Shown here one piece after another: positions 21,480 through 33,792 of a stretch of DNA of 64,000 nucleotides. Position 1 is the first letter of the stretch. Every line of letters begins with the position of its first letter. The stretch spans positions 65,176,118 to 65,240,117 of the forward strand of contig CM060190.1 in NCBI GenBank assembly GCA_030549335.1. The letters run 5' to 3'. The notes below the pieces were generated by a model. That model had not been told where the DNA came from. It saw nothing but the letters and a program-made list of their open reading frames with translations, and made no database searches. Source of the DNA: Pontederia crassipes (taxonomy: Eukaryota; Streptophyta; Magnoliopsida; Commelinales; Pontederiaceae). The translations under genes and the position numbers were made by a program.

Positions 21480-22390
21480 ATTATTTGCAAATCATAAAAA
21501 ATTTTAGTCATACCAAATTGTATAAGGAAAGAAAAATGAATATGAAAAAAGCGCAATCTAAGCATATAAGGTTAGACTGCAACCCGCACATCCTATTTTT
21601 CCTAATTGTATTAGGCTCGTGGGCCTCATGTAACTAGGGACAAAAAAAGACTTATTCAAGATGACTAAATCAGCAGAATCATTATACCGATGTTAAAAGA
21701 CGAAACAAGTACTTTTTTGTGACACAAGCAACGAAATCTGGTTCAAATGAATTCTCGGACCAACACTTGAGTCGGCCTTTGAGAAGTAAAACCATGGACC
21801 AAAAGAACCAAAAAGAAGAAAAAAAAACCTCTATATTAGGCTTTAAGCAAAACCTTGACAATTTCATTCAATCATCAATATCACATAGTTACAAAGTTCA
21901 TCACATATGATCAACAAATATTAATGGGCCATTTACAGTTATATAAGAAAATTGATCCTATAAATCAACCAACGCCCTAGATTCCACATACTTTTAAAGC
22001 ACACAGACAGAATGAATGATATGCAAGGCTTATAGATGCAGCTTATCTCTAGCAGCCAACACTTCATTTACACTCCATATAAAATGAGAAAAGAATTGCG
22101 ATCATAACCTGATTATCTCAAACTCTATGCCAGCTAAATAAATACTATTTTTTAGCAATAAGTATATCTAATTTAACAAAGGAAAAGCAATCCTGAGCTT
22201 CTCCTATTTATCAAAACCCTTGATCTAAGGCTTTGCCTATGAAGGTGGAGATGGAAAATCCAAGTGCAGTCTATAGATCCATCAAGTTTCCCTTATTTTA
22301 GCTGGCAGAAGCCAGATGCATGTAAACTTTGAGTTGAACAAAGATATGGTTGACAACAATCTCAAGTCCAAAGATGATTTGATGCCAAAA
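21480..22390. other. Non-coding interior of the second CACTA element
   Basis: No conserved frame was found. It lies where the 5' part or the TNPA-like gene of an intact element would be expected, but I cannot recognise remains. Confidence 0.5.
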
Positions 22391-22457
22391 TCAAAGTGAT
22401 GCTTCTTGGTGATGATGCCAAAATCGGTGATGAAAAACTTGCTTATTTAATAAATTG

Positions 22458-22822
22458 TGGATCTGGCCGCCGCCGCGCAAGGGCGGCCGGATCTGGCCGC
22501 CGCACGCGACTGGCGGCCGGATCTGGCCGCCGCGCGCGAATGGCGTCGGATCTGGCTGCCGCGCGCGAATGGCGGCCGGATCTGGCCGTCGCGCAAGAAT
22601 GACGGCCGGATTTGGCCGCCGCGCGTGAATGGCGGTCGGATCTGGCCGCCGCGCAAGAATGGCGGCTGGATCTGGCCGCCGCGCAAGAATGGCGGCCGGA
22701 TCTGGCCGACGGTGCGAATGGCGGCCGGATCTGGCCGCCGCGCGCGAATGGCGGCCGGATCTGGCCGACGGTGCGAATGGCGGCCGGATCTGGCCGTCGC
22801 GCGCGAATGGCGGCCGGAACTG
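22458..22822. repeat. GC-rich minisatellite in the second CACTA element
   Basis: About 12-13 copies of a 28-30-bp unit with core GCGAATGGCGGCCGGATCTG are arranged head to tail. It yields long Arg/Gly/Trp-rich or Ala/Arg/Pro-rich frames on both strands; these are repeat artefacts. The GGCCGGATC core resembles the second minisatellite of the first CACTA element. Confidence 0.9.
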
Positions 22823-23702
22823 GCCGCCGCACGGAGATGGTCGAAGGAGAGAAAAATTATATATCAAAGGAGGCGGGGATCGGACCTACCTGCGCCGGAG
22901 ATGGTCGGCGGCGGAAGCTTCGGGCGGGAGGTGGTCGACGGCCGGACGAATGGCGGACGAAACGGGCGGCGGCGGACGAACGTTCAAAACGTCCTAAGTA
23001 AGAGTGCGGTCGGGTTTTTATATAACCACTTTTCGATGGTCGAAACCGCCGCAACATAGATAAATATAATATTATATTAATTCGCATTTTGACGGCTCCA
23101 ATCCGCTGGAAAAATCATCGATAGTTTCGACGGTATTCAAACCGTCGATAATTTTGACGGTTCTTTAAACCGTCGAAATATCGACGGTTTTAGCCGTCGA
23201 TTCCCTTAATGATAATTTTTAAAAACCATCGACAGATACGTAGGTTGTGTAAATTATAAATTTCCATTTTCGACGGTTGAGACCGTCGAAAAAAAGTAAG
23301 GTGGAATATTTTATTTAAATACTATCGACGGTTATGACCGCCTAAATATCGACGGTTTCTTTGAACGTCGCAAATTTCGACGGTCAAAACCGTCGATAAG
23401 TTCAATAATTATGCGCAACCAGTCCTGAAATTATTCGACGGTTCAGACCGCTGGAAGTTTCGACGGTTAGATAAACAGCCGAAAATATCGACGGTCATAA
23501 CCGTCGAAGTATAAATATTTTCGACGGAATCTTCCGGCGAATTTATCACCGTCAAAATTTTAGACGGGTTAAACCGTCGAAAATTATCTGACGAAAATAT
23601 CGACGGTTTGAAAGATCCGCCGGAAAAACCGTCGATATTTAAGACGGATTTCGGGCCGTCAAAAATGGACCGTCGGAAATACGACTTTTTCTTGTAGTGG
23701 TT

Positions 23703-24764
23703 GATCTTTATGGTTCTTTAATCTATATTTTCTAAAAAAATCATTATTATTAATTCATTATTATTTATTAATGATCTGAAACAAAAGTCAGCACTACTTT
23801 CTTATAATTTATTAAATTCTCACATATTTGCTTAATTAATTAGTTGATTAGAATGTAAGTACATGGAAAAGATTGATTAATTACTACCATTTTTTTATTT
23901 TACATAATATAATTTGTTGCTTTAAAAAATTAATGGCTCATAACTGTTTTATTTTAATTGTTTATTTTTTATTATTCATAATTTAACTTTGATTGTTATT
24001 ATTAAAAAAGAATAAATAGTTTTGTTAGTTTTTTTTTCATTTTTTTTGCCTCCTAAATTACACCACGGTTACCTTCATTTCTATTCGAATCTTTCTCCTA
24101 GGTTCAACATTTTCTTCCAACAAAAGATGTGACTTAGTGTCAACAACTCGAGTACATAATTATTTGTTCTCAACCTCTTAATAAATTTTACCATTTGCTT
24201 CTCCAATAGACTTTTTCACAATTTAAATTTAGTGAAACATCATATTTGTTCAAAAAACGAACTAAAACTTTTATGGAGAAATAATCTCAATGAATGCAAA
24301 CAAATATTTATTACATCCCTTCAAGGGGATTTATGAAGGACCAATGGATGGTGTAAAATAAAGGGTTCTTTTGGTTCTAGTAACTGTTGAACTAAAACTG
24401 CTTAATTTCCAATGATACAATGTTTACATAATTCCAATGGTACATTTGGAAGATGTAATTCCCTGTCGAACAAGATTAATAGTAAGAGGCACTCCCTCTG
24501 TTTATTGTGGTCACACACGGAAAAAATAAAAAATAAAATAACTTAAGATTTTATAAACCTATGAGATCAGTTTAAAGAGTATGGTAGTTAATCACAAAGA
24601 ATTCCAATAATTATGGGTATTAATATTGAAACTATCTTAACCACGGCTAATTAATTTGTATTTTTCAATTGCAATTTGTACCCATCTGTTTACGACATCC
24701 ACCAAACAATGTGATGACTGATGTCTTTGAATTTCAGACAGATATATAAAAGAAAGGACAAATG

Positions 24765-24810
<46 letters not shown>

Positions 24811-25963
24811 CATATGACGCATATGCGTGTCGATGATGCAATTCAACTTAAGAATATGACTAAGACATCAAATTTGTGGTGACAAAAGAATAATGCATCC
24901 AAGGCATAATTGTTCATATAAATTGGAACATCACTAGAATTCTCTCATTATTGATCATGATAATTTTTCATCTCAAATCGTTAAACTAATGGCGTGACAG
25001 CAATATATACGGATGGAATATTACTTGGTGCTTATCCATGCATCCCTAATCCTAATCTATATCCTTAATTAAGACCACTAGGCTGTACCCTTAAGCATGG
25101 ATCTTAAGCATGATTTGCTTCTTTTTTTTATTTATCCTCCGTATAAGGGACAGTGGGACACATGGTGTTCTCCAAAAACATTTGACCACTATATATATAT
25201 GTGTGTTCTTTTCATTAATTTCCTTGTTCACGAAATTTGTCATGAGATGTTACTAATTCTGAGTCGACAATTTGACATTACGACAGGGTCCTGACTCTTG
25301 ACGTGTATGGAAATGTCACAACCTTTTAATCCATGTTTAACAAAGGTATTAATTATATTACCATACCATAGTATTTGGAGCAGTTTTTTCTCATTAATAT
25401 ATTTAACCCTAACTCTTCCCGCCCTCAGAAACCTTACAAATTAACATGTGGTCTTATTTGGCCGGTGAGGCGCGCACACACACACAAATAATATATACAT
25501 TTGCATGCTATAAGACAAGGCTTTTGAATGCTTCCATAACTACGTTTCCACCAAAGTAACATATTATAAGAGGAATAATTAGTGGGCTCACTACAAGTGG
25601 CGCAATATTATAGCGCAATTGGGCGGATGGATGATCTGTTTAAGTTATATAATATTTATATAATATTGATGACAGATAGCATGTTCCTAGGTGCATGCAT
25701 GGAGAAATGCATCCAAGTTTTTGGGCTCCCAAGTCTCCATGGAGATATTATCGACTGGTCCATATTTAAATGACAATCAGTTCTTACATCCCACTTTTCT
25801 AGTGGAAGGGGCATTATATGCCTAAGGAGTGCAACAATGCACCAATGTACTTTATCTCCGCTATGAAAGTTTTCTCCTTTACCACAACTTAAAATTTCTA
25901 TTGTTTTTTTTCTATCTGATTATATATTATTTTTTTTCCATTCGAAAATAAAAAAATTAAGAG
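23703..25963. other. AT-rich intergenic stretch with a (TA)n tract
   Basis: No gene is seen. The only distinct feature is a dinucleotide (TA)n microsatellite at 24766-24807. Short frames at 25097-25294 and 25582-25773 have no recognisable content. Confidence 0.55.
24766..24807. repeat. (TA)n microsatellite, about 21 units
   Basis: Uninterrupted TA dinucleotides over about 42 bp. Confidence 0.97.
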
Positions 25964-26482
25964 TTATTTTCATAAATCTTCCGTAAACTATATATCGTGA
26001 TTTTTCGCATCTAACTTCAAACTATGAACTTATTTTTTTATCCTTAAACTATTACGATTTTTTCACTTTAGCCATTCCGTTTACTTCTGTTACTTTTTTC
26101 ATTTTTTTATTTTTTTTATTTATGAAAAAGCTAAATTATTCCTCCCACTAGAAAAATATAAAATATAAAACATAAAAAATAAAAAATTGTTGGAAGGATT
26201 AAATTGATAAACAAAAAAAATATTTATGAGAAAGACTAAATTATTCTCTCCCAATTTTTTTTCTTTTTTAATATTTATTATTTGATGTGTTATGGAGGGA
26301 GGGGTAATTTAGTCTTTTCATAAATAAAAAAAAATTAAAAATAACGGAAAACGTAATAAAAGTAGATGGAAGGACTAAAGTAAAAAAATCACGATAGTCT
26401 AGGGATATAAGAAAAATAAGTTCATAATTTGGAATTAAATACGAAAAATCGTGATAGTTTATGAGTGGTTTATAGAAATAAT
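25964..26482. mobile_element. Long-TIR MITE
   Basis: The two arms (about 25964-26130 and 26290-26482) are imperfect inverted copies. Shared blocks include ATCGTGATTTTTCGCATCTAA / its inverse near 26440, ATGAACTTATTTTT, and GACTAAATTA near the inner ends. It has no ORF. The arm design and the ATGAACTT...CGCATC motif are shared with the MITE at 16028-16509, suggesting one family. The target duplication is not clear, and a Mutator-like origin is only a guess from TIR length. Confidence 0.72.
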
Positions 26483-27481
26483 GTTACATTGCGTGAAATT
26501 GAAAATAGGTCTTTTTACTTATGCTTGGGTATTTTTTTAAACTGGTTCAAGTAATGCTAAGGGGCAAAAAAATTCATTAAATAAAATATGATAAGTAGGT
26601 TAAATTGATCTCTCATTTATCCAAAATTTTCAACTATAAATGAAGGCATATTTTACTGTACCATAATCTTATTGGTGATTATTATTTATGATTGATTAAG
26701 AAAAGTCATCTATTGACACTCTAAAGCTATTATTATAGCTCGTTATTATCTTTTGACAATTCTGAGATTAAAACATTTTGTTTCATTTCATCAGTATATT
26801 TGCCTAAAGCTTTTTTAGAATTACTAGAATGTTTTTTGAGCTATATGTCCAAATGTAATAATGTACACATACACATGCACATAGAAGTATCTCAAAATTG
26901 AACTTTTGGATTGGCATTGTGAACAATTAAGTTAATTAATGAAATTATCTTAGAGTTAAAACAATATTATAGTTGCCCCTATTCGTAATAGTGCTAATCA
27001 GGCAATTAGTTTAATTAATTAGGAGGAATCTTATTAACTTATATTAATTACAAAGTACCGTGATGACTAAGTGACAAATATCCAGTCTCATTCTTAGGGC
27101 CATTTCTGCTTTCTTCTCTGTCTTCGAAGTAATTTTAATGAATTATAATATTTTTCTAATAAAAGAAGATCAATTGGTAACATGTTAAAAATTTTCAATG
27201 AAATCTTAAATAAAGTTAGGTTTTGCATTTCTCTAAAATATTATTACTCCAAATATTACATAAATTGAAAATAATATAGGAAAAGAATAAAATTGAAAAA
27301 GGTGATAACGGTAAGTGAATGTAAAGTGACTATGTTTTTTTACTTACACGAGTCATTTTATTTTGAAAAAAAAAATCAAACTTAATTTGTCGATATTCAA
27401 TTTTTATAAGACAACATTCACTTTTTAGGAAAAGGATTTAAAGGTTGCATGCAATCCAATGATGACATGAATATTGAACGG
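26483..27481. other. AT-rich spacer, no gene seen
   Basis: No frame, repeat or RNA gene could be supported here. Confidence 0.55.
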
Positions 27482-28362
<881 letters not shown>

Positions 28363-31160
28363 CGGTTTTTCATTTTCTACTTTCAAGAAACTAAAAACTG
28401 TACTACGGTTTTGACTTTGTAGTCTCCAAAAGGGTTCAATTACTTAATGGTTCAACGTAGGGCTTGGCCGTAGCATCCTCCGCCCTATTTTTTTTTAATA
28501 ATATTCTCGATCCAAAAATATTCAAGTTGGAATTAGGTCGCGTTATAAAAAAAATTCAACCTATACCGAATGGAGAGTAGATCCTAGCTATTTTCCCGAT
28601 CGAATTGTTTAAGTCGTAGCACATAAACATATTATGTATATTATATATTATATGCTAATTTTTTAAAATACATGATCTATAAAATTATTTTATTGGTAGT
28701 AAATAATAAGGTGAAAGCTTTAAATTAACTATAATTCATATTTGTAAAACTTTAATTAACTTAAATAATTTAATATAATAAAAAAACCAGAATTTCCTTG
28801 CAAAATAAAGTTTGCGTAATTAGTAGGAGTGTAAAAAAAATTCGACTAACTCAAAAAACTCATCCGACCCAAAAAAATAAACTAAAAAACTGAAAATTAC
28901 AAATTCGAATATAATTTATGATGATTTTTAATAAATTAAAATCCACCCGTTAAATTAGGGCCCAATCCAAAAAATTCGTAAGGCCCGTGGAGTCCGTTTT
29001 TTATTTATATAATTAATGCATATGTTATTAGTTCATTTATTATAGATATAATAATTTTTATATAAAATTTAATACTTTCTTATCACATTATCAAACTCTA
29101 ATTTAATAACTTTAAATTTCTAGTAGTATATTTTATATTTAATATAAAATTAAATATTTTCATATTATTTTAAAGTTATTAAATCTATTTTAAAAATATA
29201 ATTATATAAAAGTAGGGCGCCGAAAAAATCACCCGAAAAAATGACTCGTTAGAGGGTGATTTTTATTTTTTTTCAAAATAATTTTAAGGTGATTGTTTTA
29301 ATTTTAAAAATCGATTCAAAAAATAATAATTAATTTTTTTAGACCGAAAATTCGACCCAACCCGAATTACTTTCTAATTAATTCCACTTTCCCTATAGCA
29401 AATGTACATCAATAAAAAACAATTTTCGCCTGATAAAAACTTTTTGTATTTTGAGAAAATAATTTCCTCTTTTTTAGTGGAAAAAAACCCAGTGATCTCA
29501 CATCCTATAACATACAAAAAGCAATTAATTTATATATATAATATTACTATATTTTCTTTCTTAATAATTTTTTACGTGAACTTATTTTGAATAAATTAAA
29601 AGTAGCAGAAAATGAAATCAAGGGCAGAAGAGGAAATATTTGGTCACTTTCTCATCAAATTTGTTTAAAAAATACACTTAAACGATTCTTAATGTCCATT
29701 CCGCTTATGATGAATGAAATTTCATACTGAGAATAATTTTAAAATAATAATCAAATTATAAGCTATCAATTGATTCTTTTGTATTTCAAATTAATGGATT
29801 CCACCTTTTGGATAAGATGGAAGAGTTTTAAACAGAGGAAGAATTAATTAAGCCTTCTAATATGGGACCGACACTAATAACAGATAGCACTTTGGCCAGG
29901 GAAAAAAAAAAGAAGACATCCCCATCCTGTCGATCACTGTAAAAAGGTGCTTTGAAGCCTTCAATGTTTTTTTTTTTTCTAAATTCCAGTTTAGTTGGGA
30001 GCATGTTCTTTCCCATATATTGGGATTAAATCAATATTCAATTCATCTCCAACATGCATGCTTAACGGTTTAGAAAAATTCTAAATTCAATGTTCAATAT
30101 TCAATATATTGGGATTAAATTAATATTCAATGTTGTCCTTTTTAACGGTTTAAATTTTTTTTAAAAATAATTAGTATAATTTAACATAATATTAGAATCA
30201 CATATGGAGAATCTAAATTTCATTAAGCTCTTATTAAAAAAATATATTTTTTATTATATTGGATCGATAATATTTCTAAAAATTAGATTGGATTGACCAA
30301 ATTGCCCTAGCTCATACTCAACGCTACTTGCGACATTTTTAAGCCATTGCACCTCCATTAAATCCGAAGAGGCTTGTTGGGTTCTAACTAGTTTTAATGA
30401 TAGTACCATTGGAATTTTGTCGTGTGCCTGAACCATTGATTTTTTTAAAAAATGAGTCGTTGATCCATAACTATCTATTATATTTAATGTGATGCATTAA
30501 TTCACTTCATTTGGTTTTAATATATTCAATTACTTTTCTTGTACCTGCACCTATTAATCTAACCACTTTGTAAACATGGAGTATATAACTAAGGAATCTT
30601 GAAGGTCTTTATTTTTTCTTGTGGGGGAATCTTGAATATTATTTTGGTGTCCTTTTAGTTCTAGGGCCTAGGGGCATGTACATTTGAAAAAAAATGATCT
30701 ACAAATGGATAATTTAATCTTTAAAAAATGAACTACTTTTTTACTAGATCTGGATTTGTGCTAAAAGATAATATTCAAGAGGAAAGGAAACTATGTTTTC
30801 AAGTTTCATAATGTTCGGTTTTATATAAAAATATTTTGTATATTTAATATTTTTATGATAAAAACTCATAGTACTTTATCACTATGAGGTGTGACAAATA
30901 GTTTTCAGTTTTTTTATATTAAAGCAAGATATTTATCAAGTATTATTTACTAGTTTAAAAACTTGATATTCTAAAATAATTTTCCAAACAGAGATAACTA
31001 ATTTGAACTAAATACATAAGATTATCAACATCTTAATGTTTTATTATTTATCTTATAATTTTATCGCAATTAAATTAATTACTATGTAGCTCATAGGATT
31101 TTAAATTGTAAGATTCACTATTCTTAGTTGATCTTGATCTTGCAACCTCTAACGACTCGA
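28363..31160. other. AT-rich intergenic stretch with a possible hAT-like MITE
   Basis: No gene is seen. A segment at about 28822-29398 starts TAGGAGTGTAAAAAAAATTCG and has CGACC(C)AA blocks near both ends, reminiscent of hAT-type MITEs. I found no 8-bp target duplication, so this stays tentative. The remainder is featureless. Confidence 0.35.
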
Positions 31161-31620
31161 GGTCTAGGATCGATGGTACCAATGGATAGTTTCACATGGG
31201 TCAAATATGGAGCTGATTATATGTAGTTACCATATTTACTTATTAATATGTGTTTTAAATTCATACGAATCCATGATCCAAAGTGAATAATATCTTGATG
31301 GAATCAAAAGTGTCATAGAATAGTATTAGAGCAAGCATCATGTGCAAATTTGAGCCATGTGAAAAGCACGTGTCACGAGTCAACATGGACCACTCAATCA
31401 ATGACGTTGAGCCCATGAGGAGGAAAGATGATAATGACATGAGGTATCGAACCAATTGTATCAATGAATAGTTTCACATGAATAAAATATGAAGATGATC
31501 GTCGACTTATTAGTAACTATTTTTTTTATCTATTAAGATGCATTCATACTGCCAATAATCTAAAGTGAATAGACCATAGTCTTGCACAAGCCCTTTTGCA
31601 ATGTCACAATCTCGACAACT
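31160..31620 (+). mobile_element. TRIM-like remnant: two direct repeats around a primer-site-like motif
   Basis: Segments 31168-31296 and 31446-31573 are diverged direct repeats. Both contain ATAGTTTCACATG, then an AAATATG.AG.TGAT block, then TTATTA and an AAAGTGAATA block. Between them, TAGTATTAGAGC at 31321-31332 resembles the tRNA-Met primer site TGGTATCAGAGC, and the purine run GAGGAGGAAAGATG at 31427-31440 precedes the second repeat. Short LTRs, a primer site, a purine tract and no coding sequence make up the TRIM layout. Divergence is high and the ends are not fixed, so confidence is moderate to low. Confidence 0.42.
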
Positions 31621-31726
31621 TTGAATCCCATTGTATAACATTTTTTCTTTTCAGTTTTATTTTTGTGAATTCCTTTCGGATGTTAGAGATAACCATGAAA
31701 AAAGAAAGAATAATCTCTTAAAAAAG

Positions 31727-33787
31727 TGCAAACCCCCAAGATTTCTCCCCCTGACACGTGGCAATTGGGTTAGTCTAGCCGGCATTCTTATATACATAAT
31801 TCTTCTTGGGCTTTCATAATCCAATAAGATAATAAAGAACAATAATAACTTCTTTTGATAAAAATGCGGAAGCTAATCAATTCATAATAACTAATAATAA
31901 CCAACTAAAAATATAATGCGGAAGCTAACTATTCTTCTGTTCCGAGAAGTCCTCTACCATCACATACTATAAAAATATCTATTACATCAATAAACTAGGG
32001 GTGCTCTATTAGCAAAATCTAAGACCAATTACCATGTGCAACTGCATCATCACGAGCTCTACTACTGCACGCGCCTCCATCCGTAGCATCAATTATCTGT
32101 GGGATTCAAACACAGGGACATAAAATATCCGTGAGCAAAATAAGCTCAGTACATGGAATAATACAAAAGGAGGTAATAATTTAAATAGAGCAAAATTAGA
32201 AATTAAGTCATATACATCAAAGAACATATAATAACAATATAAACTTTACTTTTCATTTCTGTTTCCTTTCCTTTCTATTCTTCTATACTTTTCTGTTCAT
32301 AGCAATTCTTCCTTGGTGCGTTGTACTACATCTTTTATTAAATAATTTTTAGGACATCTATATGTGTTGTCCTAATGCGAGCTCGACTTCTTTTATTATG
32401 AATTAACATGGCATTTTCATGTGACTATAATAATGGGTTAAGATAGATCAAATCGGGCACTTTCATATGACTATAATAATGGGTTAAGATAGATCAAACC
32501 ATGACCAAATGAGTGTTTACTTACTCACAAAATAGACTTGAGCTTCTCAAGGTTACCCAAGTAGGACCGCAAAGATCTCCCTTTCTATAACTTTAATTAT
32601 AACAATCAGTGCACATGATGATTTCATCTTTCGACATTATCTTTTCATAATTAATTACATGTTTTGTTCAGTTCATCATACATCTTAATAAGGGCAAAAT
32701 AGACTTTTAGCATCCCTACAAATTAATCAGAAATCACCTCTGCAATCTGTGCAGAATCCGAGCCGGGTACAGTCAAACCAGGGCTGGGTTTTTATCTGAC
32801 GTGGGCTGGGTCGTAGAGACTCGGTCCGATCGAATTTGCATCCTTACGGTCTTAACATAATCTAGAACCCGGTTTGGGTGTCTCTGGAGCTCGGACCAAA
32901 TTTCATACAGTGGAAACCTAGGTCGTGTTGTCAACAATGAGGGACTTGGGTAGGGTCCCTACAAACTCGGGTTGGGCGCTGTCTAAATTCGGGTCGGATT
33001 TCGACTGTGCGGTCCAAGTTCGACTCGAAACATGAAGAACCCGAGTCGAGTTCTTCGGATGCGGGCCGGGTTCCTGCACAGAGGAACTTTAGTGCCGAAA
33101 ACCAAAACTTTGATCCAATTAACTTACTAATCTAGACATGCTTTCGACATAAAACAAAGAAGAATCTATTTTTGGATATACAGAGAATAATAACCATGCT
33201 TTAATCTAATCTATCAAGAAATTACATTAAAAAATGAACTCAAAATTTTACGTACTTTGTTCAGGCAGAACTACCTGAACAGCCTACTTCCAATGCGATT
33301 TTCTAGACAATGGGGAGGCTCCCTATGAGAAGTTCGGCGTCCTTTGACAGAAGGTTGATCGGAGAGTAGTTGGCCAGTCGGAGTACTCGTGCACACGCAC
33401 CAAGGAGCAAGAAACAATGGCTCAAAGTATGGAGAAATTTTTGTTTTCTGGCAAAAGGGTGGCTGAAGGCTGAAAGGGGTTCTATTTAGATGCAGTCTTT
33501 GATTCTTGTTGGGCTAATAACTAATCCGGGATTTAATGTTTTATCATCCCCAACTCTAACTCTGATCCATGGTCATAAACTTGATTAAGAATCTATTTTT
33601 AATATTTTATCTTTTCCTTTTCTTTTCTTCTTCTCAAAGTCTTATCTATATACAAACTTCATCTTAAACTCATCAACTTTTATTTTTTCTTTTTAAACTA
33701 AATTTTTGGATTTAAATAAATGAATGAAATAAATAATTATTTCATTTATCTAATTAATTAATTTAGGAAAAATCTTGGGGTGTTACA
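31727..33787 (-). repeat. Tekay/Del-like Ty3/gypsy solo LTR, 2061 bp
   Basis: On the minus strand it begins TGTAACACCCCAAGATTTTT at 33787 and ends GGGTTTGCA at 31727. It is flanked by a perfect 5-bp duplication, AAAAG (31722-31726 and 33788-33792). The TGTAACACCCC start and the segment GTGAGCAAAATAAGCTCAGT (32131-32150) are typical of Tekay/Del chromovirus LTRs. It has no internal domain or partner LTR. A 48-bp tandem duplication lies at about 32405-32500. Confidence 0.82.
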
Positions 33788-33792
33788 AAAAG

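Larger units (their letters stand above)
19928..23699 (-). mobile_element. CACTA (En/Spm) element with internally deleted transposase, 3772 bp
   Basis: The ends are CACTACAAGAAAA at 19928 and TTTTTCTTGTAGTG ending at 23699, flanked by a perfect 3-bp duplication, GTT (19925-19927 and 23700-23702). Subterminal arrays of CGACGGT/ACCGTCG palindromes span about 19950-20520 on the left and 23030-23690 on the right. Between them are a TNP2 N-terminal remnant on the minus strand (20700-21470), about 0.9 kb of non-coding sequence and a GC-rich minisatellite (22458-22822). The catalytic part of the transposase and any TNPA-like gene are absent, so it is non-autonomous. Confidence 0.93.

Noticed and set aside
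22391-23059. Long Arg/Ala/Gly-rich frames up to 200 codons
   Set aside because: They are products of the 28-30-bp minisatellite; every frame is open because the unit lacks stops.
17248-23699. Regularly spaced short palindromes resembling CRISPR repeats
   Set aside because: Spacing is irregular, the repeats are degenerate, the arrays lie just inside CACTA termini with matching 3-bp target duplications, and the DNA is plant nuclear.
28822-29398. hAT-type MITE
   Set aside because: The start looks right, but no 8-bp target duplication or convincing inverted end was found.
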